This document shows positions 24,060 through 33,629 of a stretch of 38,943 nucleotides of DNA, piece by piece (position 1 is the first letter of the stretch; every line of letters starts with the position of its first letter). Under the pieces are notes generated by a model, which was not told where the DNA came from, did no database searches, and worked only from the letters and a program-made list of their open reading frames with translations. Both the position numbers and the translations under genes were made by a program. This DNA is from Anaerolineales bacterium (GTDB lineage: Bacteria; Chloroflexota; Anaerolineae; Anaerolineales; UBA11579): the NCBI GenBank assembly GCA_016935415.1, contig JAFGRA010000420.1:1-38943 (forward strand), in the 5' to 3' direction.

Positions 24060-25064
24060 TTGGCAAGCATGGATGAAATGACAGAGGTCGAACAGCCCAC
24101 ACCCAAGAAATCGTTTTTCTCAGGCGATTTCCTGCGCAGGCGACTGATCAGTAATCCGGTTACCATGAAAGAGTTGCGCTCCCGGATGCGCGGGGCACGC
24201 GCCTACGTCATCCTAACCGTTTATCTGGCCCTGATCAGCGGCCTGGTGGGTGTGATCTACCTGGCCGTGGTCTCATCCGAAAGCCAGATGCCCAACCCTG
24301 AAACCTATCAAATCATTGGCAAAACCGTATTTGGGACCGTACTCGCGTTACAATTCGCCTTGATCAGCATGATTGCCCCCGCTCTGACCGCCGGGGCGAT
24401 TGCTTCCGAACGCGAGCGCCAGACCTTCGACCTGCTACGCACCACGTTGCTGCCCGCTCGATCCCTGGTCAACGGCAAGCTGCTCTCCGCCGTATTATTC
24501 TTATTGCTGCTGTTGTTTGCGGCGCTGCCCCTGCAGAGCCTGGCCTACCTGCTTGGTGGGGTAGGTTTTGTCGAGATTGGGATCAGCTCGCTGATGCTGG
24601 TGATCTGCACATTCACTTTCAGCCTGATCGGAATTTTCTTCTCCAGCTTGGTCAAACGCACCCTACCCGCCACGATTCTCTCTTACCTCTTTTCCTCTGG
24701 TTTCGTGGTCGGCTTACCGATCCTATTATCTTTTTTTCTAGGCCTGTTCGGACCGCTGATTGGTAACTTCCTGTACGGCAGCTATGGTGGTCAATCCCCG
24801 CCAGAAATCCAACCCTGGCAGGTCTATGCCATGGCGGCCATCATCTGGCTGCTGCTGACCAGCAATCCTGTGTTGGCAGCCCTCACCAGCGAACTACTCT
24901 TAATTGAAGAGCAGGCTATTTTCGCCTGGAGTGTGCCCCTCAATAACAACCTCCCTAACATTACGATCATCTCACCCTGGCTTGGCTTTTGCGTCCTCTA
25001 CCTGGTCGTCAGCCTGATCTTATACTTATTTAGTATCTTAATCGTTAAACGGAAAGAGAAATAG
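24060..25064 (+). CDS. ABC-2 type permease, second copy
   Basis: 334 residues, paralogous to the previous permease: NPVTMKELRSRMRGARAY, TAGAIASERERQTFDLLRTT, SSLVKRTLPATILSYL and the C-terminal VSLILYLFSILIVKRKEK align along the whole length. A TTG at 24060 has AAGGA 11 bases upstream; the ATG at 24069 has no visible site, so the TTG is slightly favoured. The gene is four bases after the first permease and five bases before the coiled-coil gene. A tandem duplication probably produced the pair, which would form the two halves of one exporter. Confidence 0.9.
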   Translation: MASMDEMTEVEQPTPKKSFFSGDFLRRRLISNPVTMKELRSRMRGARAYVILTVYLALISGLVGVIYLAVVSSESQMPNPETYQIIGKTVFGTVLALQFALISMIAPALTAGAIASERERQTFDLLRTTLLPARSLVNGKLLSAVLFLLLLLFAALPLQSLAYLLGGVGFVEIGISSLMLVICTFTFSLIGIFFSSLVKRTLPATILSYLFSSGFVVGLPILLSFFLGLFGPLIGNFLYGSYGGQSPPEIQPWQVYAMAAIIWLLLTSNPVLAALTSELLLIEEQAIFAWSVPLNNNLPNITIISPWLGFCVLYLVVSLILYLFSILIVKRKEK

Positions 25065-25068
25065 CTAC

Positions 25069-26682
25069 ATGGCGACGATATCCGAACTCAACAATTACCT
25101 CAAGCAATGGACTCGCTGGCGGCGAACGCGCAACGCGCTGCGCTGGCTGGTTTACGGCGCATTGATCGGCGCTGGCTTGGGGTTAGCTTTGGCCTTTTTA
25201 CGCACCATGCAACTTGAACTGCTCTCGAACCAGGTTTTCATGGTCGTGCTGGTCGGCGCTGGCGCTGGGGCCGCGCTTGGCAGTCTGACTACCGCCTTGT
25301 GGCCTTTCCCCAAGACGCGTGCGGCGCGTTATTTCGACCTGCACCTGGGCCTCAAGGAGCGGTCCAGCACGGCCCTGGAACTTGCCGCAGATACCGGAAA
25401 TATTCCCACTGAACTCGTAGATAAACAATTAGCGGATGCCGTCCAGGCCGCCCGCGCCGCCAAGCCGCGCCAGGCGCTGCCTTTGCGCTACCATTGGCGA
25501 GACCTGCTAGTCGCCTTGCTGCTGGTCGGCAGTACTTTTTTGCTCTGGCGTTTCGGCACGCCCTATTTCGAGCAAGCTCAAACCCAGCACGAAGTCGAAG
25601 CAGCCATCGTAGAGGAAATCCAGAACATCGAAGAACTGATTACCGAAATCGAGGGCAATGAAGCCCTCGACGCCGAACAGAAAGAAGCGCTAACCCAACC
25701 ACTGCAAGAAGCGATTACTGAACTCGAAGAAGCCGAATCGGTCGAGCAAGCCGTTTCCACGCTGATGGAAACCGAGGAAAAGCTCCAGGCGCTGGCCAAC
25801 CCGGAAACCCAATCCCAGGCCCAAGGGCTGCGCGAAGCCGGAGAACGCCTGATGAACAGCGACAACACCTTGAGTGATTTTGGTGAAGCATTAGCGGAAG
25901 GCGACCTGGAAGCCGCTGCCGAAGCCTTAGAAAACCTGGACACTTCCGAAATGAGCGGAAGCGAGTTGGGCGAACTGGCTCAGGAATTAAGTGAGGCCGC
26001 CGAGTCGCTGCAAGCCACCAACCCAGAACTGGCCGGGCAGCTTTCCGAGATGGCCGGGTCGCTGCAATCTGGCGACTTGCAAGAATTCGAGGGCCAGCTT
26101 GCCGAAGCCGGGGAACTGCTCGAACTCACGCAAGAACAATTGGAAACGCTCGAAGCCGCCCAGGCTGCCGCCGGAGAACTGCAAGACGGCGAGGCTGCCA
26201 TCGCCGCCGCCGGGGGTGAAGGTGGAGAAGGGCAGGGTCTCTTAGCCGGGCAGGGCAGTGGGCAGGGCCAGGGCAACGGCCAAAGCAGCGCTTTTGGGCA
26301 AAGCGACGAAGCCGATGGAGGAGCGGGACGCGGTTCATTCACCGGGGAAACCGGCCCAGGCGATGAGGTTGGCTCCGCGCCCATCGGACAGAATAACGGC
26401 CCCGGTGATGCCGGTGAGACCCAATACGAGCAGATCTACGCTCCGCAGCGCATGGGCGGCGAAGCCGAAGTCGGCGGCGATCTGCCGCAAAGCGACGAGC
26501 CCGGCGACCAGGTCTTGGGGCAAACGCCCTCCGACCCTAACGAATCCGGCCAGAGCGTGGTGCCCTATACCGAAGTGCTGGCCGAATACGAAGAAATCTA
26601 CCGTACGGCGCTGGACAACGGCGACATCCCGCCCCAGTTCCGCCAGTTGATCAAGGAATATTTCAGTTCCCTGGAACCGTAA
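25069..26682 (+). CDS. Membrane-anchored coiled-coil protein (DUF4175-like)
   Basis: 537 residues. Membrane helices lie at about 26-44, 54-78 and 145-161. Between them is KTRAARYFDLHLGLKERSST (82-101), a motif typical of DUF4175-like proteins in MoxR gene clusters. A Glu/Ala-rich coiled coil covers about 175-385, a Gly/Gln/Asp-rich low-complexity linker about 390-495, and the C-terminus ends in a conserved block (VPYTEVLAEYEEIYRTALD, then IPPQFRQLIKEYF). The coiled coil probably bridges the membrane and the AAA+ complex encoded next. It begins five bases after the second permease and ends 16 bases before moxR. The family has no assigned reaction; a structural or scaffolding role is inferred. 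Confidence 0.85.
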   Translation: MATISELNNYLKQWTRWRRTRNALRWLVYGALIGAGLGLALAFLRTMQLELLSNQVFMVVLVGAGAGAALGSLTTALWPFPKTRAARYFDLHLGLKERSSTALELAADTGNIPTELVDKQLADAVQAARAAKPRQALPLRYHWRDLLVALLLVGSTFLLWRFGTPYFEQAQTQHEVEAAIVEEIQNIEELITEIEGNEALDAEQKEALTQPLQEAITELEEAESVEQAVSTLMETEEKLQALANPETQSQAQGLREAGERLMNSDNTLSDFGEALAEGDLEAAAEALENLDTSEMSGSELGELAQELSEAAESLQATNPELAGQLSEMAGSLQSGDLQEFEGQLAEAGELLELTQEQLETLEAAQAAAGELQDGEAAIAAAGGEGGEGQGLLAGQGSGQGQGNGQSSAFGQSDEADGGAGRGSFTGETGPGDEVGSAPIGQNNGPGDAGETQYEQIYAPQRMGGEAEVGGDLPQSDEPGDQVLGQTPSDPNESGQSVVPYTEVLAEYEEIYRTALDNGDIPPQFRQLIKEYFSSLEP

Positions 26683-26698
26683 TTAAGAGGTATCTATC

Positions 26699-27682
<984 letters not shown>

Positions 27683-27730
27683 ACCACTTTGACATAAGCA
27701 CCTATTTATTGTTGATACCTATCAATCCTC

Positions 27731-28612
27731 GTGATCTTTGACGAAACCACCCTGCAAAAGCTGAACACACTGGCGTTCATCGCCACGAAAGTGCGCGCCG
27801 GTGTGCTCAAAGGCGAACGCCGCTCGACCAAACGCGGCACCAGCATCGAGTTCGCCGATTACCGCGACTACGTCCCCGGTGACGACCTGCGCCGCCTGGA
27901 CTGGAACGTGTACGCCCGCCTCGACCGGCCTTTCATCAAGCTGCTGGAAGAGGAAGAAGACCTGGCCGTGCATGTGCTGCTGGACGCCTCGCGCTCGATG
28001 GAATGGGGGGAAGATGGTTTAAACAAGTTCACTTACGCCCGCCAGCTTACCGCCGCGTTGAGCACCATTGCGCTGGCCACCGGCGACCGCCTGACCGTCA
28101 AAGTATTGCGTGCTACAGACCGCAACTTACAATTCGGTCCGGCGCGCGGCCAGCACAATCTGATGCGCCTGCTCGAATACCTGCAAGCTCAGGAAGCCGC
28201 TGGGCAAACTGACCTCAACCAGGCTTTACGCAACTATGCTCTGACCGCTCTACGTCCCGGTCTGGCCGTGCTGATCTCGGACATGTTCAGCCCCAATGGG
28301 TACGAAGACGGTTTTACGCAATTACTCAGTCGCGGCTACGAGGTGATCCTCATCCACTTGCTTTCCCCGGACGAACTCGACCCACCGCTGGCCGGAGATC
28401 TGCAATTGGTCGACGTCGAGACCGGTGCGACGCAAGACGTTTCGCTGGACGGCGCCATCCGGCGCGGTTACCGCCAACGCCTGCAAACCTGGCAGGGTGA
28501 AATTCAAGCCTACTGCAACCGGCGCGGTATCCATTATCTGCAACGCAGCACAGATATACCCTGGGACAAATTTGTACTCTCCGACCTGCGCCGGGCGGGG
28601 GTGGTTAAATGA
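27731..28612 (+). CDS. DUF58 protein (MoxR partner)
   Basis: 293 residues. The DUF58 hallmark RRSTKRGTSIEFADYRDYVP and GDDLRRLDWNVYARLDR spans about 30-66. A VWA-like fold follows with an Asp-x-Ser-x-Ser motif at 85-89 (LLDASRSM). The protein is cytosolic without membrane helices. DUF58 proteins are encoded beside MoxR and are thought to link it to VWA clients. It starts with GTG at 27731, 48 bases after moxR, and its stop overlaps the ATG of the BatA-like gene (ATGA), which shows coupling. The long RGTSIEFADYR stretch is well preserved, so the gene looks functional. Confidence 0.93.
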   Translation: MIFDETTLQKLNTLAFIATKVRAGVLKGERRSTKRGTSIEFADYRDYVPGDDLRRLDWNVYARLDRPFIKLLEEEEDLAVHVLLDASRSMEWGEDGLNKFTYARQLTAALSTIALATGDRLTVKVLRATDRNLQFGPARGQHNLMRLLEYLQAQEAAGQTDLNQALRNYALTALRPGLAVLISDMFSPNGYEDGFTQLLSRGYEVILIHLLSPDELDPPLAGDLQLVDVETGATQDVSLDGAIRRGYRQRLQTWQGEIQAYCNRRGIHYLQRSTDIPWDKFVLSDLRRAGVVK

Positions 28613-30570
28613 GTTTCCTCGCTCCCCTGGCGCTCATCCTGGGCCTATTGGCAGTGCCGATCATCATTCTGTATATGCTCAAGCTGCGCCGCAAGCAGGT
28701 GCAGGTTTCCTCTACGCTCTTGTGGCACATCCTATTGCGCGACCGCCAAGCTAACACCCCCTGGCAGCGCCTCAAGCGTAACTTGCTGCTCTTCCTGCAG
28801 TTGGCAATATTGGCGGCGCTGGTATTGGCGCTCGGCCGCCCCTCGATCCCCGTACCGGTGATCGCTTCTGGCTCGGTGATCGTACTGCTGGATGCATCCG
28901 CGTCGATGAACGCCACCGACGTTTCGCCGACGCGCTTTGCGGCCGCCAAAGATGTGGCCTTACAGCTTGCCAATGGTCTGGGGGCGGGTGATAAAATGAC
29001 CGTGATCGCCGTCAGCCGCCAGCCGCAGACGCTGGTCGCCCACAGCAGTGATCTGGTTGAGTTACGCGCTGCCATCGAAGCTGCCGCGTCCTCGCAATCT
29101 GAGGCCGACTGGCCCGCTGCTATTGCGTTGGCTGCCGGAGCCACCGGGAGCGCGCCGCAGATCACCACCGTGATCGTCTCGGACGGTGGCATCGGCACGG
29201 CTGCGCAGCGCTCTGGAATTGCTCCGCAATTCCAGTTACCTTCATTGCCGGGAGAAGTACGCTATGTCCCCATCGGCGTAAGCAGCAACAACCTCTCCAT
29301 CTCGGCGCTGGCACTTAGCCCAACCAGCCGCGGGGCAGAATTGTTCGCGCGCGTCACCAACCACGGCGAAAGCGAACGCGCCGTGATCCTTTCGCTCTAC
29401 CGCGACGGCAAACTCTTCGATGCCCAACGCCTGGCGATTCCCGCCGGGGAAGAAGCCACGCGTGTCTTTACCGGCCTGCCGAACGAGCGCGCCGCATATT
29501 CCGCTCAACTCTCCCCGGTGGCCGAAAACGGCGCCGCGGTTGACAGCCTGCCACTCGATGACACCGCCTACGCCGTTTACCAGCCGGGGGTGGAAGGGCG
29601 CACGTTATTGGTCTCGCCCGGCAATTTCTTCCTGGAGCAGTTACTGGTCGCCCTGCCGGATGTCAAACCTTTCCGGGCTACGCTCGAGACCGATACGGAG
29701 GGCAACCCCGGAGAAATCACCTTACCCACCGAAGCCTTCGACCTGTATGTTTTCGACGGCGTGCTGCCTGCTGAACTACCCGACAACGACTTACTGCTGG
29801 TCAACCCGCCGGAAAATGATCTCTTCGCCGTTACCGGAGTCACCGATGCGGTCAGCGGCGTAGAACTGAGCGATCACGCTCTCAACCGCTTCACTACCTG
29901 GGGCGACGTGAGCATCTTGCAAACGAAATTGGTCGAACTGCCACCCTGGGGCGAAACCATCCTGCGCAGCAACCAGGGGCCGCTGATCTTCGTTGGCGAG
30001 CAGGGCGGCCGCCGCGTGGCCGTGGTAGCCTTCGACCTGCACGATTCCGACCTGCCGCTGCAAATCAGCTACCCGATCCTGTTTTCCAACCTGATCCGTT
30101 ACCTCAACCCCGGCCTGGCCTTCGACACCGGACAGACGCTGCACCCCGGCGATGTGCTCACCATCAACCCCGAACCCGGCATCGAGACGTTGACCGTGAC
30201 CACACCTTCCGGCCAGACCAGCACCTTCGAAACCGGAGAGAGCGGCGTCAACTACGCCGCAACCGGCGAGCCGGGTATTTACAGCGTAACCTACGACAGC
30301 GATGACGTCCCCCCGGACGCCTTCGCCGTCAACCTGTTCTCCGCGCAGGAATCCATCATCCAACCCCAGGAGAGCGTACAGGTTGGCCGCACCACATTGG
30401 AATCGGCCGGACAGGAACGCCTGGGGCAGCGTGAGTTCTGGCCGTGGCTGGCTGCCGCCGCGCTGCTGATCTTGATGATCGAGTGGGGGGTGTACCACCG
30501 CCGCCAATTAATCCCCGGCGCGTGGCAGGAACGTTTGCAAGCACTGTTTTCAAGGACGGCAGGGAAATGA
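28609..30570 (+). CDS. BatA-like membrane protein with VWA domain
   Basis: 653 residues. The N-terminus is a BatA_N-type segment with two membrane helices (about 3-24 and 58-76) and a short cytoplasmic loop. A VWA domain with complete MIDAS start Asp95-Ala-Ser97-Ala-Ser99 and GDKMTVIAVSR follows. The middle (about 300-600) is beta-rich and extracytoplasmic, and a single membrane helix near 617-635 closes the protein. In aerotolerance (Bat) operons, such proteins interact with MoxR. Both ends overlap neighbours by four bases (ATGA), so translation of three genes is coupled. The metal-binding VWA probably recognises partner proteins; the client is unknown. Confidence 0.9.
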   Translation: MSFLAPLALILGLLAVPIIILYMLKLRRKQVQVSSTLLWHILLRDRQANTPWQRLKRNLLLFLQLAILAALVLALGRPSIPVPVIASGSVIVLLDASASMNATDVSPTRFAAAKDVALQLANGLGAGDKMTVIAVSRQPQTLVAHSSDLVELRAAIEAAASSQSEADWPAAIALAAGATGSAPQITTVIVSDGGIGTAAQRSGIAPQFQLPSLPGEVRYVPIGVSSNNLSISALALSPTSRGAELFARVTNHGESERAVILSLYRDGKLFDAQRLAIPAGEEATRVFTGLPNERAAYSAQLSPVAENGAAVDSLPLDDTAYAVYQPGVEGRTLLVSPGNFFLEQLLVALPDVKPFRATLETDTEGNPGEITLPTEAFDLYVFDGVLPAELPDNDLLLVNPPENDLFAVTGVTDAVSGVELSDHALNRFTTWGDVSILQTKLVELPPWGETILRSNQGPLIFVGEQGGRRVAVVAFDLHDSDLPLQISYPILFSNLIRYLNPGLAFDTGQTLHPGDVLTINPEPGIETLTVTTPSGQTSTFETGESGVNYAATGEPGIYSVTYDSDDVPPDAFAVNLFSAQESIIQPQESVQVGRTTLESAGQERLGQREFWPWLAAAALLILMIEWGVYHRRQLIPGAWQERLQALFSRTAGK

Positions 30571-33530
30571 TCCCGATCCAATTCGCACGTCCACTGTTCC
30601 TGCTGCTGCTCGTGGTGCTGCCACTGGCCGCCTTCCTGGGTTGGCCAGGCAAGGGCCTCAACCGGCGACGCGAGATCGTCTCCCTGATCCTACGGCTGGT
30701 GATCCTAACCTGTGTGATCCTGGCGCTGGCCGGGCCGGAAATCGCCCGCCAGTCCGATAAGTTGGCCGTGGTCTTCCTGCTCGACCATTCCGACTCGATG
30801 TCATCTTCTGCTCAACGAGCAGCTGAAGCCTACATCCAGAAGGCGGTAAGTGAATTGGGCGAACGCGAGCAGGCCGCCGTGGTCGTTTTCGGGAGTGATG
30901 CCCTGGTGGAACGCCCAATCAGTTCGGCCACCAGCTTCGAACCGGTCACCTCGTTAATCACCACTAACCAAACCGATCTGGCCGAAGCCGTGCAGTTGGC
31001 CCTGGCCTTGTTCCCGGCCGACGCTGCCCATCGCATCGTGATTCTGTCGGACGGCGGCAACACCACCGGCGACGCTTTGGCCGCAGCGCGGCTGGCCGCC
31101 ACATCGAACGCCCAAATCCTGTACGTGCCTTTCCAACCAGAAGCCGGGGCGGAGGTCAGCGTCAGTGACGTCGAAGCTCCGGCCAATCTGCATCAGGGTG
31201 AAACCTTCGACCTGAGCTTCACGCTGACCGCCAGCGAAGCCACCCAGGCCGCGGTGCGTGTGTTGGCCGACGGCGAAATCGTGCACAGCGGCAATTACGA
31301 CCTAGACCGCGGCACACACACCTACACCATCCCATTGGAAGCCGGGGAACCTGGCTTTGTCAATTACGAGGTGCTGGTCAGCGCCAACGGCGACACCTTC
31401 TACCAGAACAACGAACTGGATACCTTCTCCCGCGTCAGCGGGCCGCCGCGCGTGTTGGTGGTTGCCCCACCTGCCGGGGAAGCCATGGGCTTCCGCGGCG
31501 AAACCCGCCCGGATGAATATTCGGCCCTGGTGCAGGTCTTGGAGAACGCCAACATCCTGTACGATCTGGCCATCCCCTCCGGTCTGCCCTCGGAATTGCC
31601 GCTGCTGGCGGAATATGCATCCGTCATTCTGGTCGATGTGCCCGCGCGTGAATTCAACCAGCGCCAACTTACCGCCGTGCAGTCCTACGTGCGTGATCTG
31701 GGCGGCGGCCTGATCGTGATTGGCGGCCCAACTGCTTACGGTGTGGGCGGCTATTACCGCACTGCGCTCGAAGAAACCCTGCCGGTCGAAATGCAGCTCA
31801 AAGATGAAGCCCGGCGGCCGTCAATTGCGCTCGTGTTCGTAATCGACCGCTCCGGCAGTATGTCCGATACCAGCGGTGGCATGATGAAGATCGAATTGGC
31901 AAAAGAAGCCGCCATGCGCTCGGTCGAATTGATGGCCCCCTTCGACCAGGTCGGTGTGATCGTTTTCGATGAAGAAGCCAGTTGGGCCGTACCGATGACG
32001 GAGGTCGGCGATTACAACCAGGTCATCGATGCCATCGGCTCGATCCGCTCCGGTGGCGGCACCGACATCCTGGCCGGGGTGCAGGCCATGGCAAACGTAC
32101 TGCCTGATGTCGACGCTACCGTCCGGCATGTGATCCTGCTCACTGACGGGGGGGCTTCGCAGACTGGCATTCCCCAACTTGTCGAGAGTCTCAACCAGGA
32201 GTACGGCATCACGCTGACCACGGTTGGCGTGGGCTACGACGCCGCCCCCTTCCTGCCAGAATTGGCCGAAATCGGTGGCGGGCGCTATTACTTCGCCGGA
32301 GAGCCGAGCAGCGTGCCCAGCATCTTTACTGAGGAAACCACGCTGGCGACGCGCTCTTACATCATCGAAGAAGTCTTCTACCCGCAGCTACTGAACCCTT
32401 CGCCGATCCTATCCGGGATCACAGAAGTGCCCCCGCTGTACGGTTACGTGGGCACCAGCGCCAAAGCCGCGGCGCGTACCATCCTCGTCTCCCACCAAGA
32501 AGATCCCATCCTGGCCTCCTGGCAGTACGGCCTCGGCCGGGCAGTAGCCTTTACCTCCGATGCCAGCGGGCGCTGGGCTAAGGATTGGATCGGCTGGGAC
32601 GGCTACGCCACCTTCTGGGCGCAGGCCGTCAATTACGTCAACAGCCAACCTACTCAATCGACGTTCGATGTCAGCGTAGACCACGAAGATGAAGTCGCCC
32701 ATCTCTCGGTTACCGCGTTCGACGAGAACGGCGATTACCTCAACGATTACACCCTGGAAGCCAACGTAGTCTACCCAGACGGCGAAACCCAGACTGTCGA
32801 ACTACACCAGGTGGCCTCCGGAGAATATGCTGGTGATTTCGTACCCACCAGCCAGGGCACCTACGTGATCGGCGTAGCCGCCAATTCACCGGATGCAGAA
32901 GAGACTGAAGCTGGCACGATCACCGAAACCGCCGGGTGGGTGCTGACCTATTCGCCGGAATACCGCGCTACCCAGGCCAACGTCGACCTGCTGCGACGTA
33001 TGGCGGAATTGACCGGCGGCGGATTGGCACCGGCCGAACCGGCCGCGTTGCTAAACCACGACTTGCCCGCGCCGCGTACCTCCCGCCCGATCTGGTCATG
33101 GCTGCTGGTAATCGCCGCCGTCCTACTCCCGCTGGACGTGGCCGTGCGCCGCCTGGTGGTCACCTGGGCGGATGCGCGCGTCGGGCTATCCAAGTTAAGC
33201 AAGCGGCTCTCCCCCAGACCCGCGGCGCAGCCGGAAACCGTTCAACGCAGCGAGCGCCTCTCGGCCTTGTTCGAAGCCAAACAACGCGCTCAGGATGAGC
33301 AACCCGAAGAAACATCACCCGCCCCGCCCCAGGCACAGGAGCCGAAACCCAAGCGCCAACCGGTGGTCATCAAGCATCCTCCCACGGAGGACACCACCCC
33401 CAAACCGAGTGCGGCCGAGATCACCCAGCGCAAACCAACCGCGTCACCCGCAAAAACAGAAGGATCAACCACCTCCTATCTGCTCTCGCGCAAACGCGCC
33501 CGCGAAAAAGAGGATGCGGAAGAGGATTAA
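30567..33530 (+). CDS. Large membrane protein: VWA–GATase-like–VWA
   Basis: 987 residues. Two N-terminal helices (about 7-26 and 36-56) lead to a first VWA domain with MIDAS Asp73-His-Ser75-Asp-Ser77. A beta domain follows, then a GATase-like fold (about 294-410; RVLVVAPPAGEAMGF, VRDLGGGLIVIGGPTAYG). A second VWA has MIDAS Asp427-Arg-Ser429-Gly-Ser431 and LTDGGASQTG. A further beta region leads to a membrane helix near 841-862 and a roughly 125-residue Pro/Lys/Glu-rich cytoplasmic tail. Two complete MIDAS motifs in one protein are unusual. The start ATG at 30567 overlaps the previous stop (ATGA), with AGGG upstream. It ends the nine-gene cluster. Confidence 0.9.
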   Translation: MIPIQFARPLFLLLLVVLPLAAFLGWPGKGLNRRREIVSLILRLVILTCVILALAGPEIARQSDKLAVVFLLDHSDSMSSSAQRAAEAYIQKAVSELGEREQAAVVVFGSDALVERPISSATSFEPVTSLITTNQTDLAEAVQLALALFPADAAHRIVILSDGGNTTGDALAAARLAATSNAQILYVPFQPEAGAEVSVSDVEAPANLHQGETFDLSFTLTASEATQAAVRVLADGEIVHSGNYDLDRGTHTYTIPLEAGEPGFVNYEVLVSANGDTFYQNNELDTFSRVSGPPRVLVVAPPAGEAMGFRGETRPDEYSALVQVLENANILYDLAIPSGLPSELPLLAEYASVILVDVPAREFNQRQLTAVQSYVRDLGGGLIVIGGPTAYGVGGYYRTALEETLPVEMQLKDEARRPSIALVFVIDRSGSMSDTSGGMMKIELAKEAAMRSVELMAPFDQVGVIVFDEEASWAVPMTEVGDYNQVIDAIGSIRSGGGTDILAGVQAMANVLPDVDATVRHVILLTDGGASQTGIPQLVESLNQEYGITLTTVGVGYDAAPFLPELAEIGGGRYYFAGEPSSVPSIFTEETTLATRSYIIEEVFYPQLLNPSPILSGITEVPPLYGYVGTSAKAAARTILVSHQEDPILASWQYGLGRAVAFTSDASGRWAKDWIGWDGYATFWAQAVNYVNSQPTQSTFDVSVDHEDEVAHLSVTAFDENGDYLNDYTLEANVVYPDGETQTVELHQVASGEYAGDFVPTSQGTYVIGVAANSPDAEETEAGTITETAGWVLTYSPEYRATQANVDLLRRMAELTGGGLAPAEPAALLNHDLPAPRTSRPIWSWLLVIAAVLLPLDVAVRRLVVTWADARVGLSKLSKRLSPRPAAQPETVQRSERLSALFEAKQRAQDEQPEETSPAPPQAQEPKPKRQPVVIKHPPTEDTTPKPSAAEITQRKPTASPAKTEGSTTSYLLSRKRAREKEDAEED

Positions 33531-33629
33531 AGTTTGATTATAAACACACCGGGGTAATGACCACAGAAAAAATTTATGTCATAATTCAAGACTGGCAAGA
33601 AATAAAAACTTTATTGGTGAAGGATCAAA

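Noticed and set aside
30444-30566. N-terminal extension of the double-VWA protein
   Set aside because: It would overlap the BatA-like gene by 127 bases; the ATG at 30567 has a ribosome site and the typical ATGA overlap.
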